DNA of 10,918 nt from Deltaproteobacteria bacterium. Its GTDB lineage: Bacteria; Desulfobacterota; GWC2-55-46; DRQE01. The position numbers and the translations under genes were made by a program. The notes under the pieces were generated by a model. That model did no database searches. It was given only the letters and a program-made list of their open reading frames with translations, and was not told the origin of the DNA. Of the stretch, positions 1 through 6,565 are shown piece after piece. Within the stretch, counting starts at the first letter, position 1; every line of letters begins with the position of its first letter. The stretch spans positions 1 to 10,918 of the forward strand of contig DAOVXI010000036.1 in the NCBI GenBank assembly GCA_030636245.1. The letters run 5' to 3'.

Positions 1-1011
1 GAAACATCATATCTTCTTATCTTCGGCAAACTTCCTTCGAAGAAAGAGCTTCAAGACTTCAACTTTGAGGTGCTTCATCACACAAGGCTTAAACATAAAA
101 TACTTCGTATGATGGAGGATATGCCTGAGGCGGGTCACCCCATGGATTACCTTCAGGCAGTTATAAGTGCTATGGGAATGTATTATCCCGCGCGTGATAC
201 CTTGGATGAAAAGGTAAGGCAGGAATCTATCGTAAGGCTTATCGCAAAGTTGCCTACGATCGTTGCCGCCACATTTCGTCTTAAGCGCGGGGATGGGCCG
301 ATAGCTCCAAACAATAAACTTTCCTTTGCCGCTAATTTCTACTATATGCTTTTTGAAGAGGTGCCGGACGAGTTCGTAGAGAAGGTGCTTGACGTTATAT
401 TAATCCTTCACGCCGAGCACTCCATGAACGCCTCTACTTTCAGCGCAAGGGTGGTCGGCTCGACTCTAGCCGATCCATATACCGTTGTTGCCTCAGCCAT
501 CGGCACTCTTTCCGGTCCTCTGCACGGAGGAGCGAATGAGAAGGTGATTGATATGCTTAAGGCCATCGGGGAAAAGGAAAAAGCGAGGGAGTACATAGAA
601 GGCTTAATTGAGAGGAAGGAGCGTATCATGGGCGTCGGGCACAGGGTCTATAAGACCAAGGACCCGAGGGCTGTGATACTTCAGTCCTTTACCCATAGGT
701 TGTTCAATGAAAGAGGTGACGCAACCAATGATCACACAAACCTGCTTGAGATAGCCGAGGAGGTAGAAAAAGTAGTTAATGAAAAATTATCCGAGAAGAA
801 TCTATATCCCAATGTAGACTTCTACTCGGGAATACTTTTAAGGTCTTTGGGTATTCCCACCGAACTCTTTACCCCTATATTTGCGATCGGAAGGGTCTCC
901 GGGTGGCTTGCACACTGGATCGAGCAACTCGGTACCAACAGGATATTCAGGCCAACGCAGAAGTATGTCGGTAAACGAAATGTATCGTATATTCCCATAG
1001 AGAAGCGATAG
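1..1011 (+). CDS. gltA: Citrate synthase, 5'-truncated by the window edge
   Basis: Condenses oxaloacetate and acetyl-CoA to citrate at the entry of the TCA cycle, in the cytoplasm. The reading frame is open from base 1, so the gene begins outside the window; 336 residues are visible against roughly 370-430 for the family. Counting from the first visible codon, the family landmarks appear in order: HSMNAS (His140), GPLHGGAN (His175, substrate-binding/catalytic), the signature GVGHRVYKTKDPR (His214) and NVDFYSG (Asp273, catalytic). The C-terminal FTPIFAIGRVSGWLAHW stretch is also typical. The catalytic His/His/Asp set is complete, so the enzyme should be active. A 2-methylcitrate synthase cannot be excluded because the same motifs are shared. 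No convincing terminator follows; the next gene in the same direction begins about 107 bases downstream behind its own putative promoter. Confidence 0.95.
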   Translation, partial: ETSYLLIFGKLPSKKELQDFNFEVLHHTRLKHKILRMMEDMPEAGHPMDYLQAVISAMGMYYPARDTLDEKVRQESIVRLIAKLPTIVAATFRLKRGDGPIAPNNKLSFAANFYYMLFEEVPDEFVEKVLDVILILHAEHSMNASTFSARVVGSTLADPYTVVASAIGTLSGPLHGGANEKVIDMLKAIGEKEKAREYIEGLIERKERIMGVGHRVYKTKDPRAVILQSFTHRLFNERGDATNDHTNLLEIAEEVEKVVNEKLSEKNLYPNVDFYSGILLRSLGIPTELFTPIFAIGRVSGWLAHWIEQLGTNRIFRPTQKYVGKRNVSYIPIEKR

Positions 1012-1040
1012 ATAGCCTGAATTCTGTAATAACAGTAGCA

Positions 1041-1069
1041 TTGATTCAACACGGTTTTTGTGTTATATA
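1041..1069 (+). promoter_or_regulatory. Putative sigma-70 promoter of the FecR-cytochrome gene
   Basis: TTGATT (1041-1046) is followed after 17 bases by TATATA (1064-1069), which is preceded by TG one base further upstream (1061-1062), as in an extended -10. A small 5-bp inverted repeat (AACAC 1048-1052, GTGTT 1060-1064) lies in the spacer. This is inferred from consensus matching only. Confidence 0.4.
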
Positions 1070-1105
1070 TTAGCTTCCATCAACCATGCACTTTGGTATT
1101 CAAAC

Positions 1106-1112
1106 AGGGAGG
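1106..1112 (+). promoter_or_regulatory. Ribosome binding site that decides the start at 1119
   Basis: AGGGAGG ends six bases before the ATG at 1119. The upstream in-frame ATG at 1086 has no comparable Shine-Dalgarno and would add 11 residues in front of the signal peptide, so 1119 is preferred. Confidence 0.75.
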
Positions 1113-1118
1113 CTTTTT

Positions 1119-2813
1119 ATGGGTAGCATTAGAAGATCCTATCTTATTTCAGCCGCAGTAATCACTATACTTATCATTCCGGTTATAATTTTTGCCGCAG
1201 GCGAACGTCCTGTTGGGGCTGTTGTTGCATGGAAGGGCGAGGTGAAACTCTCTCACGGTAGTGGAACTCAAGTCTCAAGCATACGTCAATCGCAGGCCAT
1301 ATATGTTAATGATGTTATAACTACCTCTGAGCGTTCAATGGCAAAACTGCTTATGAAGGATGACAGTATATTAAGTATCGGTCCCAACACAAAACTCAAG
1401 GTCAGTCAGTTCTATCTTAATAGCGGCAAAAAGAAGAGGGTCTCTGTATTCAAAATGCTTCGCGGAAGCGTGAGAACGCTTGCGGCAAGGTATTTTGGAG
1501 GTACTGGATCGAGCTTTAATATCCAAACCCCAACCGCGGTCGTGGGGGTTAAGGGTACTGACTTCATAATAAAGACCGACCGCAACTCAACAGAGATAAT
1601 AACCCTTCACGGCGAGGTGCTTGCAAAGAATGCCGCCAAGGGTGTAAAGGGTGTTGTCAGCATTAAGCCCGGTCAAACCTCAAGGGTTAATAAGGGTGAA
1701 GCCCCTTCCAAGCCTACCCCAACCGATCCGGGCAGGGAAAGAGAGCTTGTTGAACTTACCTCCATACCTGTCACTACTACCATGGAGGATATGGAGGGGG
1801 GTTGTTATAGCTGCCATGAGAAGGTAGTCAGCCTTGCAAAGACCGCCAAGGTCCAGCACAGTATCGCTGTTAAGGACTGCAACAAGTGCCATATAAAGGA
1901 CGGAGAAAAATATGAGTCGATCAAGGTCGAAGGTGATTCCAGGTCAAGTATATATCCATTAAAACTTGAAGCCGGGTTGGACTACTCCGTAAAAATTAAG
2001 GCCAGAGATAAGAAGGGCGTTGAGGGTGTCTCCAAAAAGATACTTTTCAATACATCCAAGATGAAGAGGTATAGACAAGACACCGCCTCAATACCTGTCG
2101 TAACCAATGCAAGAGTAACACGTCTTGACTCGGCTATGTTCTGGACCGCGGTTGTTGAGTGGGAGACAGACAGGCCTACTACATCAATGGTAGAGTATGG
2201 ACTGACTCATGTATACAGCAACTCCGCTGTCTCCGATAAAGGTTTTGTCACTGACCATAAGGTTCTGATAGACCAGCTCTATAAGAACAAGACTTATAAT
2301 ATAAGGGTCGTTTCAAAAGATATAAACGGCAACATAATAATGAGTGAACCGTTTAAGCTCAAGATAAAGAAGCCATTCGTTATTGAGGAGCAAGAGGACG
2401 CGAGAGTGCCTCAGTTTGAGAGTGTTGAGGTTGTCACTGTAAATAATGAGCCGGCCGTAAAGTGGAAGCTTAATAAGAACGCAAGCGTGACGATAGAGAT
2501 AGAGAAAAGGTTCTCGAAGAGTGAAGCGAAAAAGAGGGATCCGCACAGCCCGGGGCTTAAGTTTATGGATGAGGCCGGCATTGATCTATGCCTTGAGTGC
2601 CACAAGGGTGAGGTGCATAAAGCTACATCGCATCCTACAGGGCTTGTGAACTGGGGCAGGGTAAGCTCGTTACATGGTTTGCCTGTTGGTGAAAAACGAG
2701 ATCTGCTTTGCGCCACCTGTCATAACCCTCATGGAAGCGGGTTTAACAACATACTCCGTGATAATGACGAGGAGCTTTGCAGTAAATGTCATTCGGGGGA
2801 CAGAAGAAGATAA
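1119..2813 (+). CDS. Exported FecR-domain / fibronectin-like multihaem c-type cytochrome
   Basis: A 564-residue protein. An N-terminal signal peptide (residues 1-27: arginines, a long hydrophobic run, then FAAG) predicts export to the periplasm or cell surface. Residues about 33-195 look like a FecR domain (GAVVAWKGEVKLS, an ILSIGPNTKLKV-like segment, TAVVGVKGTDF). A proline/threonine-rich linker follows. Two CXXCH haem motifs come next (Cys229/Cys232/His233 and Cys254/Cys257/His258), then about 200 residues of beta-rich, fibronectin-III-like sequence (VEWETDRPTTSMVEYG). Three more CXXCH motifs sit at the C-terminus (Cys491, Cys531, Cys554), resembling doubled-CXXCH domains. Five haems are therefore expected. 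The probable role is extracytoplasmic electron transfer or a haem-bearing adhesive/sensor scaffold, but no substrate can be named. FecR normally occurs as an anti-sigma regulator; here there is no adjacent ECF sigma factor or TonB receptor, so the domain is probably structural. Confidence 0.85.
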   Translation: MGSIRRSYLISAAVITILIIPVIIFAAGERPVGAVVAWKGEVKLSHGSGTQVSSIRQSQAIYVNDVITTSERSMAKLLMKDDSILSIGPNTKLKVSQFYLNSGKKKRVSVFKMLRGSVRTLAARYFGGTGSSFNIQTPTAVVGVKGTDFIIKTDRNSTEIITLHGEVLAKNAAKGVKGVVSIKPGQTSRVNKGEAPSKPTPTDPGRERELVELTSIPVTTTMEDMEGGCYSCHEKVVSLAKTAKVQHSIAVKDCNKCHIKDGEKYESIKVEGDSRSSIYPLKLEAGLDYSVKIKARDKKGVEGVSKKILFNTSKMKRYRQDTASIPVVTNARVTRLDSAMFWTAVVEWETDRPTTSMVEYGLTHVYSNSAVSDKGFVTDHKVLIDQLYKNKTYNIRVVSKDINGNIIMSEPFKLKIKKPFVIEEQEDARVPQFESVEVVTVNNEPAVKWKLNKNASVTIEIEKRFSKSEAKKRDPHSPGLKFMDEAGIDLCLECHKGEVHKATSHPTGLVNWGRVSSLHGLPVGEKRDLLCATCHNPHGSGFNNILRDNDEELCSKCHSGDRRR

Positions 2814-2840
2814 AAAACAATCAGTTGATTTAATTTTATT

Positions 2841-2877
2841 AAGCCCCCTACATGTCTTGACATGTAGGGGGCTTTTT
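2841..2877 (+). terminator. Strong rho-independent terminator after the cytochrome gene
   Basis: A perfect 15-bp stem (2841-2855 paired with 2860-2874) with a 4-base loop CTTG runs into a T tract at 2873-2877. It lies 28 bases past the cytochrome stop codon and separates it from the peptidase gene. Confidence 0.93.
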
Positions 2878-2967
2878 AGTTAACATAAAAGAGATTAAGT
2901 TATATTACTTGCTTTACCATTATGCTTTAGCATTTTTAGACACAACAACATTTTTGAGTAAGCTTAA

Positions 2968-4413
2968 ATGGATTACTACTTTAAAAAAAGCAAACGCATA
3001 GGCACTGGTAGCAGCGCTCTCAATGCCACAAAGCAGGGCAAGGGTATCGGCTCTGTATTGAGATTCATTTCCTTAATTTCCTTTGTAACCTTCCTCGCTA
3101 TATTCATAAACTTTTTTCTTTCAAGTCCCGCTAAAACATCGGTGTCTCATGATGACTCTTCCGCTCTGGAGCAAGAAGCAGTTGAGTTGCCTGCGGAGCC
3201 AAAGGAGTTAAGATCGTTACAGGTAACGCAGGATAAAGTAGCTAAACAGTGCGATACTAATGATATAGAAACATACAAGGTAAAGCTGAAGAGTAGAGAT
3301 ACGCTTGCCTCAACGCTTACCTCACTTGGTTTCTCGCCTACTGTTGTCGGTCGTGTCTGCGCACGTGCAGGAAAGGTTTCAAACTTAACACGCCTAAGGA
3401 GCGGTCAGGAGATTGTCGTTACCGCTCTTGACGGTGTACTTGAAAGGGTTGACTTTAGGTACGGAAAATTTGAGTCTGTTTTTGTCGAAAGAATAGAAAA
3501 AATCGATGGAGTGGAAAATTCTCAGACCGGTGATGATTATTTTGCTACAAAGATAACTATTCCGGTAAAGAATAGGCTTAAGACCGTATCAAGCACGATC
3601 GAGAACTCTTTATATGAGGACGGCCTCAGTGCCGGAGCTACGCCGAATATTATAATGGGCCTTACCGATCTTTTCGCCTGGGATGTGGATTTTGCAACAG
3701 ACATCCAAAAGGGCAGCTTCTTTAGGGTATATTATCAGAGCACTCTCTCCGAGAGCGGAGACAGGCTAAGGGATAAGATCCTCGGCGCCGAGATAGCTAC
3801 TAACGGAAAGAAATCCTACGCATATTATTACACGGATGAGGAAGGAAGGGGCGACTACTATGACGAGAATGGTCAGAGCCTCGAACGTACTCTCTTAAGG
3901 TCACCTCTTCGATACAGTCGGATATCAAGCTATTTCTCTAAGCGCCGTTTTCATCCGATACATAAAAAGTATAAGGCACACCACGGTATTGATTATGCCG
4001 CGCCCTCCGGCACACCGGTTGAGAGCTCGGGGGACGGAAAGGTGATCTATGCCGGATGGAAGGGTGGTTACGGCAACTATGTTGTAATAAGGCATAACTC
4101 AAAGTACACGACCGCTTACGGTCATTTTTCCAGAATAAAAAAAGGTATTAAAAAAGGGAAGTACGTTCGTCAGGGTGATGTTATCGGATACGTAGGCTCG
4201 ACCGGCATATCGACCGGCCCTCATCTTCATTATGAGGTTCGTGTCAGGGGAAAGGTTGTGAACCCCTTGAATGTTAAGTCATCACCGAGAAAGCAACTTA
4301 AGGGTGAAGCTCTGGAGTCTTTCATTACGGCAAGAGAAGAGGTCATAAGGTCAATGTATGACCTTGAAAAGGTTGCTGCAAGAGAGGAAGAAGCCCCTAC
4401 TACTTTACGGTAG
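2968..4413 (+). CDS. Membrane-anchored M23-family peptidoglycan endopeptidase
   Basis: A 481-residue zinc metallopeptidase expected to cut peptidoglycan cross-links in the periplasm (MepM/LytM type). Residues 1-30 are basic and cytoplasmic, and about 31-52 form a single membrane anchor. Residues about 100-165 (KLKSRDTLASTLTSLGFSP... RSGQEIVV) resemble the OapA/LysM-like substrate-positioning domain usual in MepM proteins. The C-terminal catalytic domain (about 310-440) keeps every zinc and catalytic element: HxGxD (His338, Asp342), YGHFS (His386) and HLH (His419, His421). It is therefore expected to be an active enzyme rather than an EnvC/NlpD-like activator. The start is the first ATG in frame; the Shine-Dalgarno is weak (GAG about 10 bases upstream), suggesting modest translation. 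The 3' end overlaps the convergent rhodanese gene by 14 bases. Confidence 0.92.
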   Translation: MDYYFKKSKRIGTGSSALNATKQGKGIGSVLRFISLISFVTFLAIFINFFLSSPAKTSVSHDDSSALEQEAVELPAEPKELRSLQVTQDKVAKQCDTNDIETYKVKLKSRDTLASTLTSLGFSPTVVGRVCARAGKVSNLTRLRSGQEIVVTALDGVLERVDFRYGKFESVFVERIEKIDGVENSQTGDDYFATKITIPVKNRLKTVSSTIENSLYEDGLSAGATPNIIMGLTDLFAWDVDFATDIQKGSFFRVYYQSTLSESGDRLRDKILGAEIATNGKKSYAYYYTDEEGRGDYYDENGQSLERTLLRSPLRYSRISSYFSKRRFHPIHKKYKAHHGIDYAAPSGTPVESSGDGKVIYAGWKGGYGNYVVIRHNSKYTTAYGHFSRIKKGIKKGKYVRQGDVIGYVGSTGISTGPHLHYEVRVRGKVVNPLNVKSSPRKQLKGEALESFITAREEVIRSMYDLEKVAAREEEAPTTLR

Positions 4414-4783
4414 CTCCGTTCCATCCGCCCATGCCGCCGCTTAGGCTGTATACGTCAGTATATCCGTTCTTTTTCAGTACCTTTGCCAGGTCCAGGCTCA
4501 TAACACCTCCGTAACAAACCAGTACGATGGTTTCGTCGCTGCCGAGTTCTTTTTGCGTCTGTTCCTCTGCGTTAAAGTAGGGCATGTTCACGGCACCGGG
4601 GATGTGCCCTTTGTTGAATGCGCCGCTTGCCCTGATATCGACTATCGTCATTTTGGTTTCTTTGTTCATCATCTCCTGAAGTTCACCCGAGTTTATCTCT
4701 TTTACTTCAGAGCTCTGGGCTATACCCGCAAAGAAGATGGTCATAATTACCACAATGGATGATGCTAAGATCTTACCTCTCAT
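4400..4783 (-). CDS. Exported single-domain rhodanese
   Basis: A 127-residue protein with a signal peptide (about 1-24, hydrophobic run ending AQSS) and a single rhodanese domain: the GELQEMM helix, TIVDIRASGAFNKGHIPGAVNMPY (Asp49, Arg51) and the active-site loop CYGGVMS with Cys90. Rhodaneses carry sulfane sulfur as a cysteine persulfide; the exported form would act in the periplasm on thiosulfate, polysulfide or protein thiols, but the substrate is not readable. The C-terminal SLSGGMGGW motif is typical of the family. The start at 4783 is preceded by a clear AGGAGG. The gene is convergent with the M23 peptidase, with a 14-base overlap of coding ends, and divergent from the alkyltransferase gene. 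Confidence 0.9.
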   Translation of the reverse strand: MRGKILASSIVVIMTIFFAGIAQSSEVKEINSGELQEMMNKETKMTIVDIRASGAFNKGHIPGAVNMPYFNAEEQTQKELGSDETIVLVCYGGVMSLDLAKVLKKNGYTDVYSLSGGMGGWNGATVK

Positions 4784-4831
4784 TGTTTCCTCCTGATATT
4801 TTTTTAAATTTACGTGTTAGTTCTCTTTTAT

Positions 4832-4853
4832 GTGCTATCATATTACTTAGCAC
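4832..4853. promoter_or_regulatory. Inverted repeat in the rhodanese/ogt divergent promoter region
   Basis: GTGCTA (4832-4837) and TAGCAC (4848-4853) are perfect inverted copies separated by 10 bases, a spacing suited to a dimeric DNA-binding protein. On the plus strand the left arm overlaps an extended -10-like TGCTATCAT (4833-4841), although no good -35 is seen. The role as an operator is inference. Confidence 0.3.
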
Positions 4854-4904
4854 TCTATATCTAATATTTTAGCTGCGGTTTCATCGGTTGTCCACTTTAT
4901 TGTT

Positions 4905-4908
4905 GAGG
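4905..4908 (+). promoter_or_regulatory. Ribosome binding site favouring the ATG at 4918 for ogt
   Basis: GAGG lies nine bases before the ATG at 4918. An in-frame TTG at 4888 would add ten residues but has no purine-rich site ahead of it. Confidence 0.5.
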
Positions 4909-4917
4909 TTTTCCCCT

Positions 4918-5478
4918 ATGTCAGAAGACAGGTTTTTATTTATCAAAGCTCCTTCTCCTGTAGAGTGTATTGAGATCGGATTGAGCGAAAAGGGGGTTTT
5001 TTCTGTAAAGTTGTTGAGAATAAAAGGAAAATTACCTCCTGAAATTTGCCGCAAAGAAGATGAATATATACGCAGTTTTTTTGATAATTATTTTGCTTGC
5101 AACAGTGCCGGCTTTAGTGCTAATCTCGACTTAAGGGGCTCGGAGTTTGAGAAAAAAGTTTGGCTTGAGATCATGAAGATCCCTTACGGTTTTAATGCAA
5201 CTTACGGCATGCTCGCAGAACGAGTAGGCTCACCAGGCGGAGCGAGAGCGGTTGGTCAAGCATGCGGTAAAAATCCGCTACCCATAATTGTTCCCTGTCA
5301 CAGGGTCGTAAGCAGTACCGGGATTGGTGGTTTTGCCCTTGGGGTTGAGTTAAAGAAGCACCTGATCAACCTTGAAGGCCGAGCTAAAGAAAGAAGCCGT
5401 GTGCAAAGACAGCTCCTGCTGCACTTGCCAGAAGAGAAACAAAAAGCAGAACCCAGTGTAGAACATTCATCCTCTTAA
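4918..5478 (+). CDS. ogt: Methylated-DNA--protein-cysteine methyltransferase (Ogt type)
   Basis: A 186-residue suicide DNA-repair protein that transfers alkyl groups from O6-alkylguanine (and O4-alkylthymine) to its own cysteine. The catalytic domain is complete: FEKKVWLEIMKIPYG, the helix-turn-helix with ARAVGQACGKNPL (Arg110 likely the arginine finger, Asn119 the hinge) and the active site PCHRVV with Cys127. The following GGFALGVELKKHLINLEG is the usual C-terminal element. The family normally ends near residue 155-160. Here about 30 extra, low-complexity residues (after Arg155, ending EHSSS) are encoded by DNA that is also the antisense of the last membrane helix of the convergent CopD-like gene. 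The tail is probably a read-through extension after loss of an earlier stop codon. It is unlikely to be functional. Confidence 0.93.
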   Translation: MSEDRFLFIKAPSPVECIEIGLSEKGVFSVKLLRIKGKLPPEICRKEDEYIRSFFDNYFACNSAGFSANLDLRGSEFEKKVWLEIMKIPYGFNATYGMLAERVGSPGGARAVGQACGKNPLPIIVPCHRVVSSTGIGGFALGVELKKHLINLEGRAKERSRVQRQLLLHLPEEKQKAEPSVEHSSS

Positions 5479-5866
5479 AGACCGAGTTGATAGTCATCTC
5501 ATCAGGGTCCTTGGCCATATTATCTAGCATCTTTTTGATTATTATAGGCTCAAGCCCAAATAACATCACTGTCCAGAAACACCACACAAGGGTCATGAAG
5601 AGTAGCGGTAGCCCTGCTGCTGTGAAGATAACACCCTGCCACCCCATCATGAACATCATAACGAAACCGCTTATGCCGACAATAGCGCTATATACTCTTG
5701 CGATTGGCGCAAAACGGTGCTCTATTCTCTGGAACTGAAGTACTTTCTCAAGCGAATCCGGTGTCCTTATCACAGCCGGCAGAACGAGCATTGTAATAAA
5801 TGCAAGACCTCCAATCCAAAGGATCACGAAAATAAGATGTATTAGGTGCATTACACTAAAAAGCAT
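5384..5866 (-). CDS. CopD-like four-helix integral membrane protein
   Basis: A 160-residue protein with four predicted membrane helices (about 5-30, 57-75, 80-107 and 135-158). It resembles the CopD/HemJ-like superfamily of small haem- or copper-associated membrane proteins: MHLIHLIFVILWIGGLAF with His7 and His10 in helix 1, RIEHRFAPIARVY between helices 1 and 2, and a conserved-looking His137 opening helix 4. The biochemical role is unknown; haem binding through the paired histidines is a guess. The start at 5866 follows AAGGAGTT. The gene is divergent from perR, and a Per-box-like sequence lies about 80-90 bases upstream, so it may belong to the PerR regulon. Its last 95 bases overlap the convergent ogt gene; since those bases encode the fourth helix, this gene rather than ogt appears to own that DNA. 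Confidence 0.75.
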   Translation of the reverse strand: MLFSVMHLIHLIFVILWIGGLAFITMLVLPAVIRTPDSLEKVLQFQRIEHRFAPIARVYSAIVGISGFVMMFMMGWQGVIFTAAGLPLLFMTLVWCFWTVMLFGLEPIIIKKMLDNMAKDPDEMTINSVFKRMNVLHWVLLFVSLLASAAGAVFAHGFFL

Positions 5867-5942
5867 AATTTAACTCCTTCTGAAAGTTTATTGTATTGTA
5901 GTATCTATATCAAATAAATGAAATGACAAAGATCATATTGCA

Positions 5943-5957
5943 TGAGAATAACTCTAA
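5943..5957. promoter_or_regulatory. Third, imperfect Per-box-like site facing the CopD-like gene
   Basis: TGAGAATAACTCTAA matches the palindrome at the perR promoter at 12 of 14 non-central positions, and 5 of its 7 symmetric pairs are complementary. It sits just upstream of a minus-strand TATGAT (5937-5932) that could be the -10 of the CopD-like gene, although no good -35 is visible. PerR control of this side is inferred. Confidence 0.4.
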
Positions 5958-6019
5958 CTCGTTGAAAATAAAGAAGAAATATAGAACAATTAAATCTTCT
6001 TAATAGATGAAGAAAGCAG

Positions 6020-6048
6020 TTGACAGCGAAACCTTTCTATATTAGAAT
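6020..6048 (+). promoter_or_regulatory. Sigma-70 promoter of perR operon
   Basis: A perfect -35 TTGACA (6020-6025), a 17-base spacer and a -10 TAGAAT (6043-6048, 5 of 6). The -10 lies wholly inside the Per-box palindrome, so PerR bound there should block RNA polymerase. This is the best promoter in the window. Confidence 0.8.
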
Positions 6049-6056
6049 GATTCTAA
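6042..6056. promoter_or_regulatory. Perfect Per-box operator over the perR -10
   Basis: TTAGAATGATTCTAA is a perfect 7-1-7 inverted repeat with the same architecture as the known Per box (TTATAATNATTATAA), differing only by a T-to-G change and its symmetric A-to-C change. Its position over the -10 and its proximity to a PerR-type gene point to autoregulation. Confidence 0.75.
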
Positions 6057-6058
6057 GT

Positions 6059-6073
6059 TAAGAAACATTCTAA
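6059..6073. promoter_or_regulatory. Second Per-box-like site downstream of the perR promoter
   Basis: TAAGAAACATTCTAA matches the upstream palindrome at 12 of 14 non-central positions with an intact right half. The centres of the two boxes are 17 bases apart, so two PerR dimers could bind side by side. It would cover the start of the transcript. Confidence 0.5.
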
Positions 6074-6090
6074 CTGGAGGAGTTTTAAGA

Positions 6091-6498
6091 ATGCAAGTTT
6101 TGATAGAAAAATACAAAGAGAAGGGTCTCAAGATAACGCCACAGAGACTGGCGATATTTAAGTTCCTAGAGGGCAACACCACTCATCCCACGGCAGACGA
6201 TATCTACAAAGGTGTAAAGATAGATAACCCAACTATTTCGTTCGCAACCGTATATAACACGATAGAGGCACTAAAGGGGGTAGGCGAAGTGATGGAGCTA
6301 ACGATAGATCCTGAGAGAAAACACTATGATCCTAATACAGAACCTCACCACCATGTTGTTTGCTTAAAGTGCAACAAGTTTGGTGATGTTTTTGTAGACT
6401 ACTCAAAGGATCTAAAACTACCGGAGACAGTTACAAGTGAGTTTAAGATCTCGGGCAACCACGTGAACTTCTACGGTGTTTGCTCTGATTGCGATTAA
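6091..6498 (+). CDS. perR: PerR-type peroxide-sensing repressor of the Fur family
   Basis: A 135-residue DNA-binding metalloregulator. The winged helix includes ITPQRLAIFKFL and the recognition region ISFATVYNTIEAL. All five regulatory-metal ligands of Bacillus PerR have counterparts: His32 (HPTADDIY), Asp80, His86, His88 and Asp99. The structural zinc cysteines are Cys91/Cys94 (CLKC) and Cys131/Cys134 (CSDC). The aspartate at 99, where Fur normally has glutamate, favours peroxide sensing by iron-catalysed histidine oxidation over iron sensing; this reading rests on aligning by eye. The start follows GGAGGAG. It is the first gene of a probable operon with spoVG, a peroxiredoxin and a rubredoxin-like protein, and its promoter carries two Per-box-like operators. 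Confidence 0.88.
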   Translation: MQVLIEKYKEKGLKITPQRLAIFKFLEGNTTHPTADDIYKGVKIDNPTISFATVYNTIEALKGVGEVMELTIDPERKHYDPNTEPHHHVVCLKCNKFGDVFVDYSKDLKLPETVTSEFKISGNHVNFYGVCSDCD

Positions 6499-6565
6499 TA
6501 TAGTTAGTACAGGAGACAAGATCATGTCAGTGCATTAAACAATGAGTGCTTAAGGAGGTGTCAAG

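Noticed and set aside
1024..1035. CTGT-AATA-ACAG hairpin after citrate synthase as a terminator
   Set aside because: Only 4 bp and no T run follows.
1086..1118. Earlier ATG for the FecR-cytochrome
   Set aside because: No Shine-Dalgarno, and it would put 11 extra residues ahead of a normal signal peptide; the ATG at 1119 has AGGGAGG six bases upstream.
2411..2716. 101-codon minus-strand frame inside the cytochrome gene
   Set aside because: Lies opposite haem-motif coding sequence and shows no family features or ribosome site.
4888..4917. TTG start for ogt
   Set aside because: No ribosome site before it; the ATG at 4918 has GAGG at good spacing and begins a normal-length N-terminus.
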